A DNA stretch of 64,000 nucleotides from Pseudomonas iridis (GTDB taxonomy: Bacteria; Pseudomonadota; Gammaproteobacteria; Pseudomonadales; Pseudomonadaceae), in contig NZ_JACXXO010000001.1 of assembly GCF_017980685.1 (NCBI RefSeq), positions 248,001-312,000 on the forward strand, read 5' to 3'. Positions 52,169 through 61,780 of the stretch are shown here, one piece after another (positions within the stretch are counted from its first letter, which is position 1; each line of letters begins with the position of its first letter). The position numbers were made by a program, and so were the translations under genes. The notes below the pieces were generated by a model. That model searched no databases, was not told the origin of the DNA, and was given only the letters and a program-made list of their open reading frames with translations.

Positions 52169-53092
52169 TTAGCTATTCAGAAAGCGCTGCAAATACTCGA
52201 CATGTTCGCGGTGCGCAACTTCCTGCACCACCGGCCTCAACCGCACCTGCGCCCCAGGCAGGCGCTGTGCCAATCTCGCCACCGCCAACGGCGTCAACGC
52301 CCCCAGCCGCGGATAGCCGCCAATGGTCTGCCGGTCATTGAGCAACACAATCGGCTGCCCGTCCGGCGGCACCTGCACCGCGCCCAGCGCAATGCCCTCG
52401 GAAATCATCGGCAACCCTTGATATTGCAACGCCTTGCCTAACAGGCGAATACCCATGCGATCGGCGCGACTGTCGAGCGTCCAGGCGCTGTTGAACACGT
52501 CAAACAGACTCTGCCCGCTGAACTGACCGATTTGCGCACCGAGCACCAGATCCAGCGGCTCATTCGAGCGCAGGTCCGGTTGCCGCTGATGCGTTACTTC
52601 GCGCAGTTGAGCGGCTTCGCCGTGATAGCTCAGCATCGAGCCTTTGGCCAAGGGCAAGCCCATGCCATCAAGTCCGCCAAGCTCTTCGCGCACCACCGTT
52701 GCACTGCTGCCCAATACCTTTGGCGCGTCGAAGCCACCGGGCGCCGCCAGATAAGCCCGGGCACCGAGCAATGGCTGGGTGAACTGCAATGTCTGCCCTT
52801 TGCTCAATTTGAAACTGCGCCACGGCGCCAACGCCTGGCCGTCGATCAGCGCCCCAAGATCAGCCCCGGCCAGCGCCAGCAAGCAGTCCTCTTCGGCCAC
52901 CACCGTAAACCCGCCCAAGGTGATTTCGATGACCGGCACATCCAGTCCATTACCCAGCAACCAGTTGGCCCAACCCATCGAACACCAATCCGCCGCGCCG
53001 CCCTGAGTCACGCCCAGATGCCGCACGCCAAAGCGCCCGGCGTCCTGCAACAGGCACAGCGGTGTGCTGGTTTCAATCGTCAGTCGGCTCAT
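52169..53092 (-). CDS. pxpC: 5-oxoprolinase subunit PxpC
   Basis: 307 residues, biotin-dependent carboxyltransferase/AHS2 family. Family blocks GVTQGGAADWCSMGWANWLLGN-like (HLGVTQGGAADWCSMGWANWLLGNG) at the N-terminal end and LGKALQYQGLPMISEGIALGAVQVPPDGQPIVLLNDRQTIGGYPRLGAL. With PxpA and PxpB it makes the prokaryotic ATP-dependent 5-oxoprolinase that opens 5-oxoproline to glutamate. It overlaps pxpB by 4 nt and is the last gene of the operon. Confidence 0.92.
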   Translation of the reverse strand: MSRLTIETSTPLCLLQDAGRFGVRHLGVTQGGAADWCSMGWANWLLGNGLDVPVIEITLGGFTVVAEEDCLLALAGADLGALIDGQALAPWRSFKLSKGQTLQFTQPLLGARAYLAAPGGFDAPKVLGSSATVVREELGGLDGMGLPLAKGSMLSYHGEAAQLREVTHQRQPDLRSNEPLDLVLGAQIGQFSGQSLFDVFNSAWTLDSRADRMGIRLLGKALQYQGLPMISEGIALGAVQVPPDGQPIVLLNDRQTIGGYPRLGALTPLAVARLAQRLPGAQVRLRPVVQEVAHREHVEYLQRFLNS

Positions 53093-53793
53093 GTCAGCGC
53101 CTCCAGCGGCGTGTCATCTCCGCCCAGGTTGATGAACTCGGCATGACTGACCGCTTCGAACCGCACCGTGTCACCAGGCTGCATCAGGCTGTAGCCGTCA
53201 AGATTGCGATCAAAGAGCTTCGTCGGAGTGCGACCGATCAGGTTCCAGCCACCGGGCGATACGACGGGGTAAGCGGCAGTTTGCCGCTCGGCAATACCGA
53301 CGCTGCCAGCCGCAACTTTCTTGCGCGGGGTATTCAGACGCGGCGCTGCCAGAACTTCTTCGACCAGCCCCATGAAAGCAAAACCCGGCGCAAAACCGAG
53401 GGCGAACACCTGGTATTCCCTGGCACTGTGGCGACGAATCACCTCCTCCACGGCCAGACCGCTGCGCTCGGCGAGCAAGCTCAGCTCGGGGCCGACACTC
53501 AGGTCGTACCAGACCGGCAACACGTGGCACTGGCCGACGGTTCGCGCATCTGGCGACATATCGATCAACGCCTCAGCGATCAATTCCCGCGCCTGCTTCG
53601 GACTCAACGATGTCAAATCGTAATGCACCATCAATGTGGTGTAGGACGGCACCAGGTCAATCAGCTGCGCGCCGAACACCTCACGCAACCGCACGCTGGC
53701 CGCGAGCATCCACGGCATGTTGGCTTCGGCGATTTCATCGAACAGGCGCAGCATCAGGCAATCCAGCGCCACCACTTCAATCCGTGGATTCAT
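53089..53793 (-). CDS. pxpB: 5-oxoprolinase subunit PxpB
   Basis: 234 residues, AHS1/KipI family. Motifs: [75 protein letters not shown]. Carries the catalytic kinase-like half of the PxpBC complex. Overlaps pxpA and pxpC by ATGA at both ends, so the three are coupled. Confidence 0.92.
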   Translation of the reverse strand: MNPRIEVVALDCLMLRLFDEIAEANMPWMLAASVRLREVFGAQLIDLVPSYTTLMVHYDLTSLSPKQARELIAEALIDMSPDARTVGQCHVLPVWYDLSVGPELSLLAERSGLAVEEVIRRHSAREYQVFALGFAPGFAFMGLVEEVLAAPRLNTPRKKVAAGSVGIAERQTAAYPVVSPGGWNLIGRTPTKLFDRNLDGYSLMQPGDTVRFEAVSHAEFINLGGDDTPLEALT

Positions 53794-54542
53794 GGCGCGC
53801 TCTGCTGATTCAAAGCCTCACGGATGCGCTGCACGGCAGCCACCGAACTGGCGTTATCGCCGTGCACGCACAGGGTGTTGGCCTGCAAATGCAATGCACT
53901 GCCATCGCTGGCAGTGAGCGCGTCACCACGAGCGATGATCAAGGCTTGCTCGATGATTTTTTGCGGGTCGTGATGCACAGCGCCCGGCTGGTGCCGCGAG
54001 ACCAGTCGGCCGGCGCTGTCGTAGGCGCGGTCGGCGAAGGCTTCGAACCACAGGGTCACGCCGTACTCGTCACCCAGATGCTGCGCCGCCGCATTGTCGC
54101 GGGTCGCCATGAGCATTAGCGGCAATGCGCGATCGTAGGCGGCAACGGCCTGAATCACTGCGCGCAACTGCGCAGGGTTGGCCATCATGTCGTTGTACAT
54201 CGCGCCATGGGGTTTGACGTAACTGACCCGCGCGCCCTGGGCTCGGCAGATGCCGTCGAGGGCGCCAATCTGGTAATGCAGGATGTCTTGCAACTCTTGC
54301 GCGGAATAGGCCATGGAGCGGCGACCGAATCCGACCAGATCCTGATACGCAGGGTGCGCGCCAATCTGCACGCCGTGGCTGAGCGCACGGCTGACTGTTT
54401 TACGCATGATGCCCGGATCGCCGGCATGGAAACCGCAGGCCACGTTGGCGCAATCGATGAAGGGCATGACCTCGTCATCCAGACCCATGGTCCAGCTGCC
54501 GAAGCTCTCGCCAATGTCGCAGTTCAATAACAGGCGGCTCAC
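53790..54542 (-). CDS. pxpA: 5-oxoprolinase subunit PxpA (LamB/YcsF family)
   Basis: 250 residues. [47 protein letters not shown] is the family's N-terminal block, with KPHGAMYND and the closing CVHGDN metal-type motif. GTG at 54542 lies eight bases after AGGAG; the nearer GTG at 54551 overlaps it. First of three coupled genes for conversion of 5-oxoproline to glutamate. An MFS transporter gene lies 76 nt upstream on the same strand. Confidence 0.92.
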   Translation of the reverse strand: MSRLLLNCDIGESFGSWTMGLDDEVMPFIDCANVACGFHAGDPGIMRKTVSRALSHGVQIGAHPAYQDLVGFGRRSMAYSAQELQDILHYQIGALDGICRAQGARVSYVKPHGAMYNDMMANPAQLRAVIQAVAAYDRALPLMLMATRDNAAAQHLGDEYGVTLWFEAFADRAYDSAGRLVSRHQPGAVHHDPQKIIEQALIIARGDALTASDGSALHLQANTLCVHGDNASSVAAVQRIREALNQQSAP

Positions 54543-54618
54543 GGTAAACACTCCTGTAGCGTCTTGTCTTTCTATCCGTAGGACAAAGCCCGTTGGGCAA
54601 TGCCCCGCAGGTTATCAG

Positions 54619-55905
54619 TTACTGCGCGTCCAGTTGCTTGCCGCGAGTCTCCGGCAGGCTCAACGCCGCGAGAATCACCACGCCGTACGACACCGCGGCA
54701 AAGGCCCCAATGCCCACGCTCAATGGCACTTTCTCGCTGAGCAGACCGATAAACAGCGGAAACAGTGCCGCCAGTGCCCGGCCGATGTTGTAGCAGAAAC
54801 CTTGGCCTGAACCACGAATTCGCGTGGGGAACAGCTCAGTGAGAAACGCGCCCATGCCACTGAAAATCCCCGAAGCAAAGAACCCCAACGGAAAGCCCAG
54901 CCACAGCATCACGCCGTTGCTCACTGGCAATTGCGTGTACAGCAGAACGATGGTGAACGAACCGACGGCGAAGAGGATGAAGTTCTTCTTGCGACCCAAC
55001 AGGTCGGTCAGATAGGCGCTGATCACATAGCCGACATAAGAGCCGACGATGACCATCGCCAGATAACCGCCCGTGCCGAGCACACTCAAGCCACGCTCGT
55101 TTTTCAGGAAGGTCGGCAGCCAGGAAGTGATCGCGTAGTAGCCGCCCAGCGCACCGGTGGTCAGCAACGACGCACGGATTGTGGTGAAGAGCATGCCGGG
55201 GGCGAATATCTCGTAGAACTTCGCCTGATTTTCCGGAGTTTGCGCAGCCTTGGCCTCGCGATAGATCTCCGGGTCTTTGACCAGACGCCGCACGAAAATC
55301 ACGAAAATCGCCGGAACAATGCCGAGGATGAACAGCGCCCGCCAGGCGTCTTCCGGCGGCAATACCGAAAACAGCAGCGCATACAGAATCGCGGTCAGGC
55401 CCCAGCCCAACGCCCAACCGGATTGCACCATGCCGACTGCTTTGCCGCGATCCTTGGCGCGGATCACCTCGCCGATCAGCACTGCGCCTGCGGTCCATTC
55501 ACCGCCGAAACCGAAGCCCATCAGGGTGCGAGCGATCAGCAGTTGTTCGTAGTTTTGCGCGAAGCCGCACAGGAAGGTGAAGAAGGCAAACCACAGCACG
55601 GTCAGTTGCAGCGTGCGCACGCGACCGATGCGGTCGGAGAGAATGCCGGCGACCCAACCGCCAATGGCCGAGGCGATCAAGGTGCTGGTGTGAATCAGTC
55701 CCGCTTCACCGGTCGTGATGCCCCACATCGCGATCAGGGTCGGCACGACGAAACTGAGCATCTGCGTGTCCATGCCGTCCAGACCGTAGCCGATCTTGCA
55801 GCTCCAGAACGTGCGGCGCTCCTGTTGGTTGATGTTGCGATACCAGTCGAACGGCCCCGGACGCGCCGATGGCTTGGATAGATCGATAGTGTCGGGAGCA
55901 CTCAT
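54619..55905 (-). CDS. MFS transporter at the head of the pxp operon
   Basis: 428 residues, twelve membrane helices. MFS motif A is GILSDRIGRVRTL; the R-G-x-G-x-G of helix 4 is FGFGGEWTAGAVLIGEV, as in the metabolite:H+ symporter type. The stop lies 76 nt before pxpA, so cotranscription is likely and 5-oxoproline or a related organic acid is the probable substrate. A LysR gene is divergent from it with 159 nt between starts. Confidence 0.87.
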   Translation of the reverse strand: MSAPDTIDLSKPSARPGPFDWYRNINQQERRTFWSCKIGYGLDGMDTQMLSFVVPTLIAMWGITTGEAGLIHTSTLIASAIGGWVAGILSDRIGRVRTLQLTVLWFAFFTFLCGFAQNYEQLLIARTLMGFGFGGEWTAGAVLIGEVIRAKDRGKAVGMVQSGWALGWGLTAILYALLFSVLPPEDAWRALFILGIVPAIFVIFVRRLVKDPEIYREAKAAQTPENQAKFYEIFAPGMLFTTIRASLLTTGALGGYYAITSWLPTFLKNERGLSVLGTGGYLAMVIVGSYVGYVISAYLTDLLGRKKNFILFAVGSFTIVLLYTQLPVSNGVMLWLGFPLGFFASGIFSGMGAFLTELFPTRIRGSGQGFCYNIGRALAALFPLFIGLLSEKVPLSVGIGAFAAVSYGVVILAALSLPETRGKQLDAQ

Positions 55906-56026
55906 GGCAAATCTCCGCAGGTTTTTTATTGGTCTTGTTCGCAGCCCCGACGACGCCTATCGTGGGAACCGGATGCGCCGATTTTTCGTCTCGTAGCCCT
56001 GCTGCGTCCAACGAATAAAACCCCGC

Positions 56027-56038
56027 CTTAGGCATAAG
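56027..56038. promoter_or_regulatory. Possible LysR half-site between MFS and LysR genes
   Basis: CTTA-GGCA-TAAG, 27 nt before the LysR ATG, in the divergent gap. Short, so only suggestive. Confidence 0.3.
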
Positions 56039-56064
56039 AAAAACTTGTCACCCGAGCCTTGCCC

Positions 56065-56979
56065 ATGAACCTGAAGTTTCTCGAGACCTTTGTCTGGGTC
56101 GCCCGGCTGAAGAGTTTTCGTCTGACCGCCGACAAGCTGTTCACCACCCAGGCGTCTATTTCCAGCCGCATCGCGGTGCTTGAAGGCGAACTCGGTGTGA
56201 AGCTGTTTTTGCGTGATTCGCGTGGCGTGAGTCTGACGCCCGAAGGCTTGAAAGTGCTGGACTATGCCGAGCAGATGCTCGACACCATGCAGGCACTGAA
56301 GCAATCGATCGAGACCCGTTCGAGCAAAGTCGGCCGTGTGCGTATCGGTGTCATGGACACGGTGATTCACACCTGGCTGAGCCCGTTGGTGGCGCAGATG
56401 ACCGAGCTGTATCCGCGAGTTGAAATCGAGTTGGTGGCGGATACGTCGCTCAATCTCTGCGATCAGCTGCAAAAAGGTTTTCTCGATCTCATCCTGCAAA
56501 CAGACCTGGTGCGCCATGAAAGCGTGCGCAGTCTGGAACTGGCCAGCCATCCGCTGGGCTGGATCGTCGCCAGCAATTCGATCTACAACCGCGAGTACGC
56601 CGATCTCGCCGAACTGGCACAGGAGCGGATCATCACCTACTCGAAAAACTCGCGACCGCATCAAGACATTCTGGCGCTGATGCAGGCCAGCGGCGTGTTG
56701 GCGCCGCGCTTGAACTGCGTGAATTCGGTGTCGGCGATTACCCGGTTACTGCGTGACGGGTTTGGCATTGGTGCGCTGCCACCGGTGCTGGTGGCCGAAG
56801 AGTTGGCGCGGGGTGAACTGACCTTGCTCGCCATTGATCAGTGCCCACCGAATTTGCAGGTGGTGGTGTCGTGGCGGGTGGGTGTGGAGTGGGTCGAGGA
56901 GATTGTGACGTTGTGTCAGCAGGTGTTGGCGGGGTATGCGCGCAAGGTGGGCACGGGTTATATCGAGCTGCCCTTTTAA
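56065..56979 (+). CDS. LysR-family regulator of the pxp region
   Basis: 304 residues; winged helix LKFLETFVWVARLKSFRLTADKLFTTQASISSRIAVLEGELG and effector domain with the RIGVMDTVIHTWLSPLVAQM entry. Divergent from the MFS-pxpABC operon, so its likely job is to sense 5-oxoproline or a related acid and induce that operon. ATG 56065 has only a weak ribosome site. A class A REPIN follows. Confidence 0.87.
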   Translation: MNLKFLETFVWVARLKSFRLTADKLFTTQASISSRIAVLEGELGVKLFLRDSRGVSLTPEGLKVLDYAEQMLDTMQALKQSIETRSSKVGRVRIGVMDTVIHTWLSPLVAQMTELYPRVEIELVADTSLNLCDQLQKGFLDLILQTDLVRHESVRSLELASHPLGWIVASNSIYNREYADLAELAQERIITYSKNSRPHQDILALMQASGVLAPRLNCVNSVSAITRLLRDGFGIGALPPVLVAEELARGELTLLAIDQCPPNLQVVVSWRVGVEWVEEIVTLCQQVLAGYARKVGTGYIELPF

Positions 56980-56980
56980 A

Positions 56981-57057
56981 AATCAAAAGATCGCAGCCTG
57001 CGGCAGCTCCTACAGAGATCAGTGTAGGAGCTGCCGCAGGCTGCGATCTTTTGATCT
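56981..57057. repeat. REPIN, class A
   Basis: Compact, well-conserved class A inverted pair between the convergent LysR and DUF2937 genes. Confidence 0.94.
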
Positions 57058-57064
57058 TGAGCTT

Positions 57065-57607
57065 TTACAGGCCGCGCACGTCCCGGTCTTCGATCGGCCG
57101 GCTCTGGCGCAGGCGCCTGCCGCCCAGCACCACCCAGTCGATCAGCCGGAACAGGCATTCGATGCCGAACGACAGCAATAACGCCCCGCTCATGCCCCAG
57201 ATCATGGCTTCCGGCGTCAGCAGAATCTGATAGCTGTAGCCATTCCAGGTTTCCTTGCGAATATCCGGATCGGCGGCCAGCACCACTTGCAGGAAGCGGA
57301 TGTACCAAGGGCCCTGCATCGCCTGGAATTGCTTATCCAGTGCAATCTGACGGTTGAGCATAGTGCTCAGGCTGTCGGCATCGCTGCGAAACACAGGGTC
57401 TTCACTGGCGCGGTAATGCGCGACCAGCGCCTGAATGTCGCCCTTGAAGAACTGCTCGGCAGTGCCCTGAAACCCGCGCAGACCGGTCTGCGCCTCGATC
57501 AGATGCGCCTCGACCCGCTTCGCGTAATCGTTGATGAATCCCGGCACCTGGACACCGATCAACAGGCCCGCCGCAAACAACACCAGCCGTAGATAACTGA
57601 GCAACAT
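57065..57607 (-). CDS. DUF2937 family membrane protein
   Basis: 180 residues. One N-terminal membrane helix (LRLVLFAAGLLIGVQVPGFIND), a helical periplasmic part, and two C-terminal helices (PEAMIWGMSGALLLSFGIECLFRLIDWVVLGG). This is the DUF2937 layout. ATG 57607 follows AAGGAT. It is last of three closely spaced minus-strand genes. Function unknown. Confidence 0.82.
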   Translation of the reverse strand: MLLSYLRLVLFAAGLLIGVQVPGFINDYAKRVEAHLIEAQTGLRGFQGTAEQFFKGDIQALVAHYRASEDPVFRSDADSLSTMLNRQIALDKQFQAMQGPWYIRFLQVVLAADPDIRKETWNGYSYQILLTPEAMIWGMSGALLLSFGIECLFRLIDWVVLGGRRLRQSRPIEDRDVRGL

Positions 57608-57619
57608 GGAGTGCAATCC

Positions 57620-58396
57620 TTATTCGGTCTTGCCCTGACTTACGCATTCGCCGCGTCGCCACAGGCTCCATTGGCCCGGTTCGTAGCGGGTCCAGGTTTC
57701 GTTTTCGGTCAACGGTTCAGTCGCAATGACCGTCACCACATCGTTTGGCGTGGTTTCGGCCTGAAAATCTACGATCACGTCGACATCCTTGAGCCGCGCC
57801 GGACCGAACGGTGCGCGCCGGGTGATCTGTGCCAGTTTGGTCGTGCAATAGCAGAACAGCCAGTCGCCGTCGCTGAGCATGCAGTTGAACACGCCTTTGC
57901 TGCGGTATTCGGCGCACGCGGCGACCAGATCCGGCAGCAGCACTTCTATATCGACCGGCTCGGGAAATGCTGCACGCACGCGGTTGAGCAAATCGCAGAA
58001 CGCCGCTTCGCTGTCGGTATCTCCGACCGGGCGGTAGAAACTTTTGATCGGGGTGAAGTCGGCGAGTTGGCCGTTGTGCGCGAAGCACCAGTTGCGCCCC
58101 CACAGTTCGCGGACGAACGGGTGGGTGTTGGACAGGCAGACCTTGCCGACATTGGCCTGACGGATGTGGCCAATGACCACTTCACTCTTGATCGGATAGC
58201 GCTGAACCAGGTTGGCGACTTCCGACTCGCAACTCGCCGCCGGATCCTGGAACAGCCGCAGACCGCGGCCTTCATAGAACGCAATGCCCCAACCGTCGCG
58301 GTGCGGGCCGGTGCGACCGCCGCGCTGCATCAGCCCGGTGAAGCTGAAGACGATATCGGTCGGCACGTTGGCACTCATGCCCAGTAATTCACACAT
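57620..58396 (-). CDS. YafJ-type class II glutamine amidotransferase
   Basis: 258 residues. The catalytic Cys is residue 2 (MCELLGMSANVPTD), exposed after Met removal, as in Ntn-type class II amidotransferases. GGRTGPHRDGWGIAFYEGRGL, GHIRQANVGKVCLSNTHPF and FAHNGQL are the glutaminase blocks. No synthetase partner domain is present, as in E. coli YafJ. A longer frame upstream is ignored because Cys2 must follow the start. 16 nt after the membrane-protein gene, 12 nt before DUF2937. Confidence 0.9.
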   Translation of the reverse strand: MCELLGMSANVPTDIVFSFTGLMQRGGRTGPHRDGWGIAFYEGRGLRLFQDPAASCESEVANLVQRYPIKSEVVIGHIRQANVGKVCLSNTHPFVRELWGRNWCFAHNGQLADFTPIKSFYRPVGDTDSEAAFCDLLNRVRAAFPEPVDIEVLLPDLVAACAEYRSKGVFNCMLSDGDWLFCYCTTKLAQITRRAPFGPARLKDVDVIVDFQAETTPNDVVTVIATEPLTENETWTRYEPGQWSLWRRGECVSQGKTE

Positions 58397-58412
58397 GTGC
58401 GGACTCTCGGGA

Positions 58413-58910
58413 TTACAGCCGCGGCTCGACCCGCATGCGCTGCGGATTGTTCGGTACCGGCGGGCGACCGTAGCGGTCGTCTCCGGCGCCGCCGAATGGT
58501 TGATCATCGTCACGATCGTCGGCGCGGGCGGCGGCTTTGGCAGCTTCAGCCTGTTCGCGGCGAGTTCTGGACGCGCGCTCGATCGGCAAGCGGATCAGCA
58601 CGTAAATCAGGTAGATGCCGAAGGCAATCATGCCGTACATGAACAGATCGGAGACCGCCCGCCAGGCGTTGTTGCCCACCTTGAACGCCAGATCCAGCGC
58701 AGTGATGGCGATGGCCGGGGCGACCATTTCCTTCACCGGATCAACGATAGTCGGGCTGAACAGCAACACTGCCATCAGTACACGAAGTGGCTCGCGCAAC
58801 CAGCGCCACATCCAGCGGGTCAGGCGCATCCATACCAACAGGCAGCCTACAGCGGCAAAGCCGTAGAGGCCCCAGGCGATCAGATAGTCGTTCTCGGTCA
58901 TGGTGTCCAT
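58413..58910 (-). CDS. Small inner-membrane protein, unknown
   Basis: 165 residues (or 162 from the in-frame ATG at 58901; neither start has a good ribosome site). Helices at about 10-27, 42-55 and 90-108, then a long charged cytosolic tail rich in Ala, Glu, Arg and Asp (RREQAEAAKAAARADDRDDD). First gene of a likely three-gene operon with the YafJ-type and DUF2937 genes. No family recognised. Confidence 0.72.
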   Translation of the reverse strand: MDTMTENDYLIAWGLYGFAAVGCLLVWMRLTRWMWRWLREPLRVLMAVLLFSPTIVDPVKEMVAPAIAITALDLAFKVGNNAWRAVSDLFMYGMIAFGIYLIYVLIRLPIERASRTRREQAEAAKAAARADDRDDDQPFGGAGDDRYGRPPVPNNPQRMRVEPRL

Positions 58911-58983
58911 GGCAAGGCAGGCAAAGAGGCGCTTATAGTAACGACTTTTCGCCCGCCAGGCTTGTCACAATAGACACACAACC

Positions 58984-59072
58984 TGTGAGAGCGAGCCTGC
59001 TCGCGAATACGGACGGTCAGTTGAAACATCATTATCTGACCCACCGCTTTCGCGAGCAGGCTCGCTCCTACA
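58984..59072. repeat. REPIN, class B
   Basis: Class B inverted pair in the divergent gap between the membrane-protein gene and ptrB; outer ends are slightly worn (TGTGAGAGCG, CGCTCCTACA). Confidence 0.9.
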
Positions 59073-59135
59073 GAGGCTGCGGTGATTTCCAGAGCGGCGA
59101 AAACCCTGATTCCGTACATTGTCCGAGAGCCTTCC

Positions 59136-61190
59136 ATGCCCCAATCCGCCAACGTCATCAGTGCCCCGATTGCCCGCAAGGCGGCCGGTGCCGACCCGTA
59201 TGCCTGGCTGCAGGAACGCGACACCGACGCGGTGCTCGATTACCTCAAGGCTGAAAACGCCTATCAGGAAGCGCAAACCGCCGATCAGGCCGGGCTGCGC
59301 GAAACCCTGTTCGAAGAGATCAAGGGCCGCATCCTTGAAACCGATTTGTCCCTGCCCTCGCCGTGGGGTCCGTACCTTTATTACACGCGCACCACGGCGG
59401 GCGATGAATACGCTCGGCATTACCGTTGCCCGCGCCCGGCGGACGACAGCCTGACCCTCGACGAAAGCCGCGAACAGCTGCTGCTCGACCCGAACGTGCT
59501 GGCCGATGGCGGCTTCTTTTCGCTGGGTGCTTTCAGCATCAGCCCCGATCACCAGCGTCTGGCCTACAGCGTCGATGCCTCGGGCGATGAAATTTACACC
59601 CTGTTCGTCAAGGAACTGTCCAACGAAAAGGTCAGCGAACTGGAATTCGAAGACTGCGATGGCAGCATGACGTGGGCAAACGACAGTCTGACGCTGTTTT
59701 TCGGCGCCCTCGACGACACTCATCGCCCGTACAAACTGTTCCGTTATCGCCTGGACGGCACCGCGGCCGAAGAAGTGTTCCACGAACCGGACGGGCGCTT
59801 TTTCCTGCACTGCTACCGCTCAAGCTCCGAGCAGCAATTGCTGCTGTCGCTGGGCAGCAAGACCACCAGCGAAGTCTGGGCGCTGGACGCCAACCAGCCG
59901 CATCTGCCGTTCACTTGCCTGGCGCCTCGGGTCGAAGACCATGAATACGATGTCGATCACGGCATGCTCGATGGCGCGTGGACGTGGTTTATCCGCACCA
60001 ACCGCGACGGCATCAACTTCGCGCTGTATCAAGCGCCGGATACGGGTGTCGCACCGAGCGAGGCCGACTGGCAGAACCTGATCGCGCACAGCGATACGGT
60101 GATGCTCGACGGCGTGACCCTCAACACCGAAGCGATGACCCTGAGCCTGCGCGAAGGTGGACTGCCGATCATTGAAGTTCACCCACATGGCCTGACGCCT
60201 TATCGCGTGCAATTGCCGGACGCGGCCTACAGCCTCTACGTGCAAAACAGCCTGGAATTTGAAAGCGATCGCATTCGTCTGCGCTACGAGGCCTTGAATC
60301 GCCCCGCTCAGGTACGCCAACTGATTCTGGCGACGGGTGACCAAACCGTCCTCAAGGAAACCCCGGTGCTCGGCCCGTTCGACGCCGACGCCTACGTCAG
60401 CCAGCGCCTGTGGGCGACCGCTCCGGACGGTACGCAAGTGCCGATCAGTCTGGTGATGAAACGTGAAATGGTCGGCAAACCGGTGCCGCTCTACCTCTAT
60501 GGGTACGGCGCTTACGGTTCGAGCCTCGACCCGTGGTTCTCCCATGCCCGTTTGAGCCTGCTCGATCGCGGCATGGCCTTCGCCATCGCCCACGTGCGCG
60601 GCGGCGGTGAGCTGGGCGAAGCCTGGTATCGCGCCGGCAAGCAGGAGCACAAGCACAACACCTTCAGCGACTTCATCGCCTGCGCCGAGTTTTTGATTCT
60701 CAACGGCATCACCACTGCGCCACAACTGGCGATCAGTGGTGGCAGCGCCGGCGGTTTGCTGATTGGCGCGGTGCTTAATCAGCGGCCGGATCTGTTTGGT
60801 GTGGCGATTGCCGAAGTACCGTTCGTCGACGTACTCAACACCATGCTCGACCCGGAGCTGCCGCTGACCGTCACGGAATACGACGAGTGGGGCAATCCCG
60901 AAGACCCGGACGTCTATGAGCGGATCAAGGCCTATGCGCCGTACGAAAACGTCAGCGCGCAGGATTATCCCGCGACGCTGGTCATCGCCGGCTACAACGA
61001 CAGCCGCGTGCAGTACTGGGAAGCGGCCAAGTGGGTGGCGAAACTGCGCGCGAACAAGACTGACGACAACGTGCTCCTGCTCAAGACCGAATTGGGCGCA
61101 GGCCATGGCGGAATGAGCGGGCGATATCAGGGATTACGTGACGTAGCGCTCGAATATGCATTTGTTTTCAAGGTTCTGGGGCTTGCCTGA
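59136..61190 (+). CDS. ptrB: Oligopeptidase B (S9 prolyl-oligopeptidase family)
   Basis: 684 residues. Beta-propeller N-terminal domain and alpha/beta hydrolase C-terminal domain with the catalytic Ser in ISGGSAGGLLIG, Asp in GYNDSRVQYWE and His in GAGHGGMSGR. RGGGELGEAWYRAGK is a family hallmark. It cleaves short peptides after basic residues in the cytosol. ATG 59136 starts MPQSANVISAPIARK; an upstream frame has no site. Confidence 0.92.
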   Translation: MPQSANVISAPIARKAAGADPYAWLQERDTDAVLDYLKAENAYQEAQTADQAGLRETLFEEIKGRILETDLSLPSPWGPYLYYTRTTAGDEYARHYRCPRPADDSLTLDESREQLLLDPNVLADGGFFSLGAFSISPDHQRLAYSVDASGDEIYTLFVKELSNEKVSELEFEDCDGSMTWANDSLTLFFGALDDTHRPYKLFRYRLDGTAAEEVFHEPDGRFFLHCYRSSSEQQLLLSLGSKTTSEVWALDANQPHLPFTCLAPRVEDHEYDVDHGMLDGAWTWFIRTNRDGINFALYQAPDTGVAPSEADWQNLIAHSDTVMLDGVTLNTEAMTLSLREGGLPIIEVHPHGLTPYRVQLPDAAYSLYVQNSLEFESDRIRLRYEALNRPAQVRQLILATGDQTVLKETPVLGPFDADAYVSQRLWATAPDGTQVPISLVMKREMVGKPVPLYLYGYGAYGSSLDPWFSHARLSLLDRGMAFAIAHVRGGGELGEAWYRAGKQEHKHNTFSDFIACAEFLILNGITTAPQLAISGGSAGGLLIGAVLNQRPDLFGVAIAEVPFVDVLNTMLDPELPLTVTEYDEWGNPEDPDVYERIKAYAPYENVSAQDYPATLVIAGYNDSRVQYWEAAKWVAKLRANKTDDNVLLLKTELGAGHGGMSGRYQGLRDVALEYAFVFKVLGLA

Positions 61191-61306
61191 GGAACTCCGT
61201 CGGTCACTTGGGTCTTAATTGCAGACCCAAGAGGCCGATACCCCACAAATCCAATGTAGGGTTCATATAGCGCCTGAAACCGAGAAAACAAAAAGACAGC
61301 AATGAC

Positions 61307-61780
61307 ATGTCAGAACCAACCTTACTGAACAACGAAATCCGCGACTGGCTGATGGATTGCGGCCTGTTCGATCAATTGCTGCTCGCGGACTTTGCCGCAG
61401 CATCCGGCTACTTCAGCATCAGCACCGTGGCTGAGGGCGAGGCGATTTTCCGTGAAGGCGATGCCGGCAGCTTCATGTGCATTCTTCACACCGGCCAGGT
61501 CGCCGTGCAGAAAACCGGGCCCGACGGCCAGGTCATTACCATGGCCACGCTGCGCAGCGGTCGGGCATTCGGAGAAATGGCCGTGCTCGATGGCGAGCGA
61601 CGTTCGGCGACGTGCATCGCGGCGAGCAATTGTCAGTTGCTGAACCTGGGCAAGGATTCGCTGGAAAAAATGCTCAACGACGCACCGAAGATCGCCGCCA
61701 AGATCATCCGCGCCCTCGCCGTTTCGCTGTCCAAACGCCTGCGCATGGCTGACGGCCAACTGGCGGCGCAGCAGATTTAA
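61307..61780 (+). CDS. Stand-alone cyclic-nucleotide-binding protein
   Basis: 157 residues, nearly all one cNMP-binding domain: FSISTVAEGEAIFREGDAGSFMCILHTGQVAVQK then the phosphate cassette GRAFGEMAVLDGERRSATCIAAS with the conserved E and R. No HTH, kinase or other output domain, though a C-terminal helix remains. ATG after GACAT; weak ribosome site. Probable partner-binding sensor for cAMP or c-di-GMP; output unknown. Its stop overlaps the stop of the convergent proline-rich gene. Confidence 0.85.
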   Translation: MSEPTLLNNEIRDWLMDCGLFDQLLLADFAAASGYFSISTVAEGEAIFREGDAGSFMCILHTGQVAVQKTGPDGQVITMATLRSGRAFGEMAVLDGERRSATCIAASNCQLLNLGKDSLEKMLNDAPKIAAKIIRALAVSLSKRLRMADGQLAAQQI

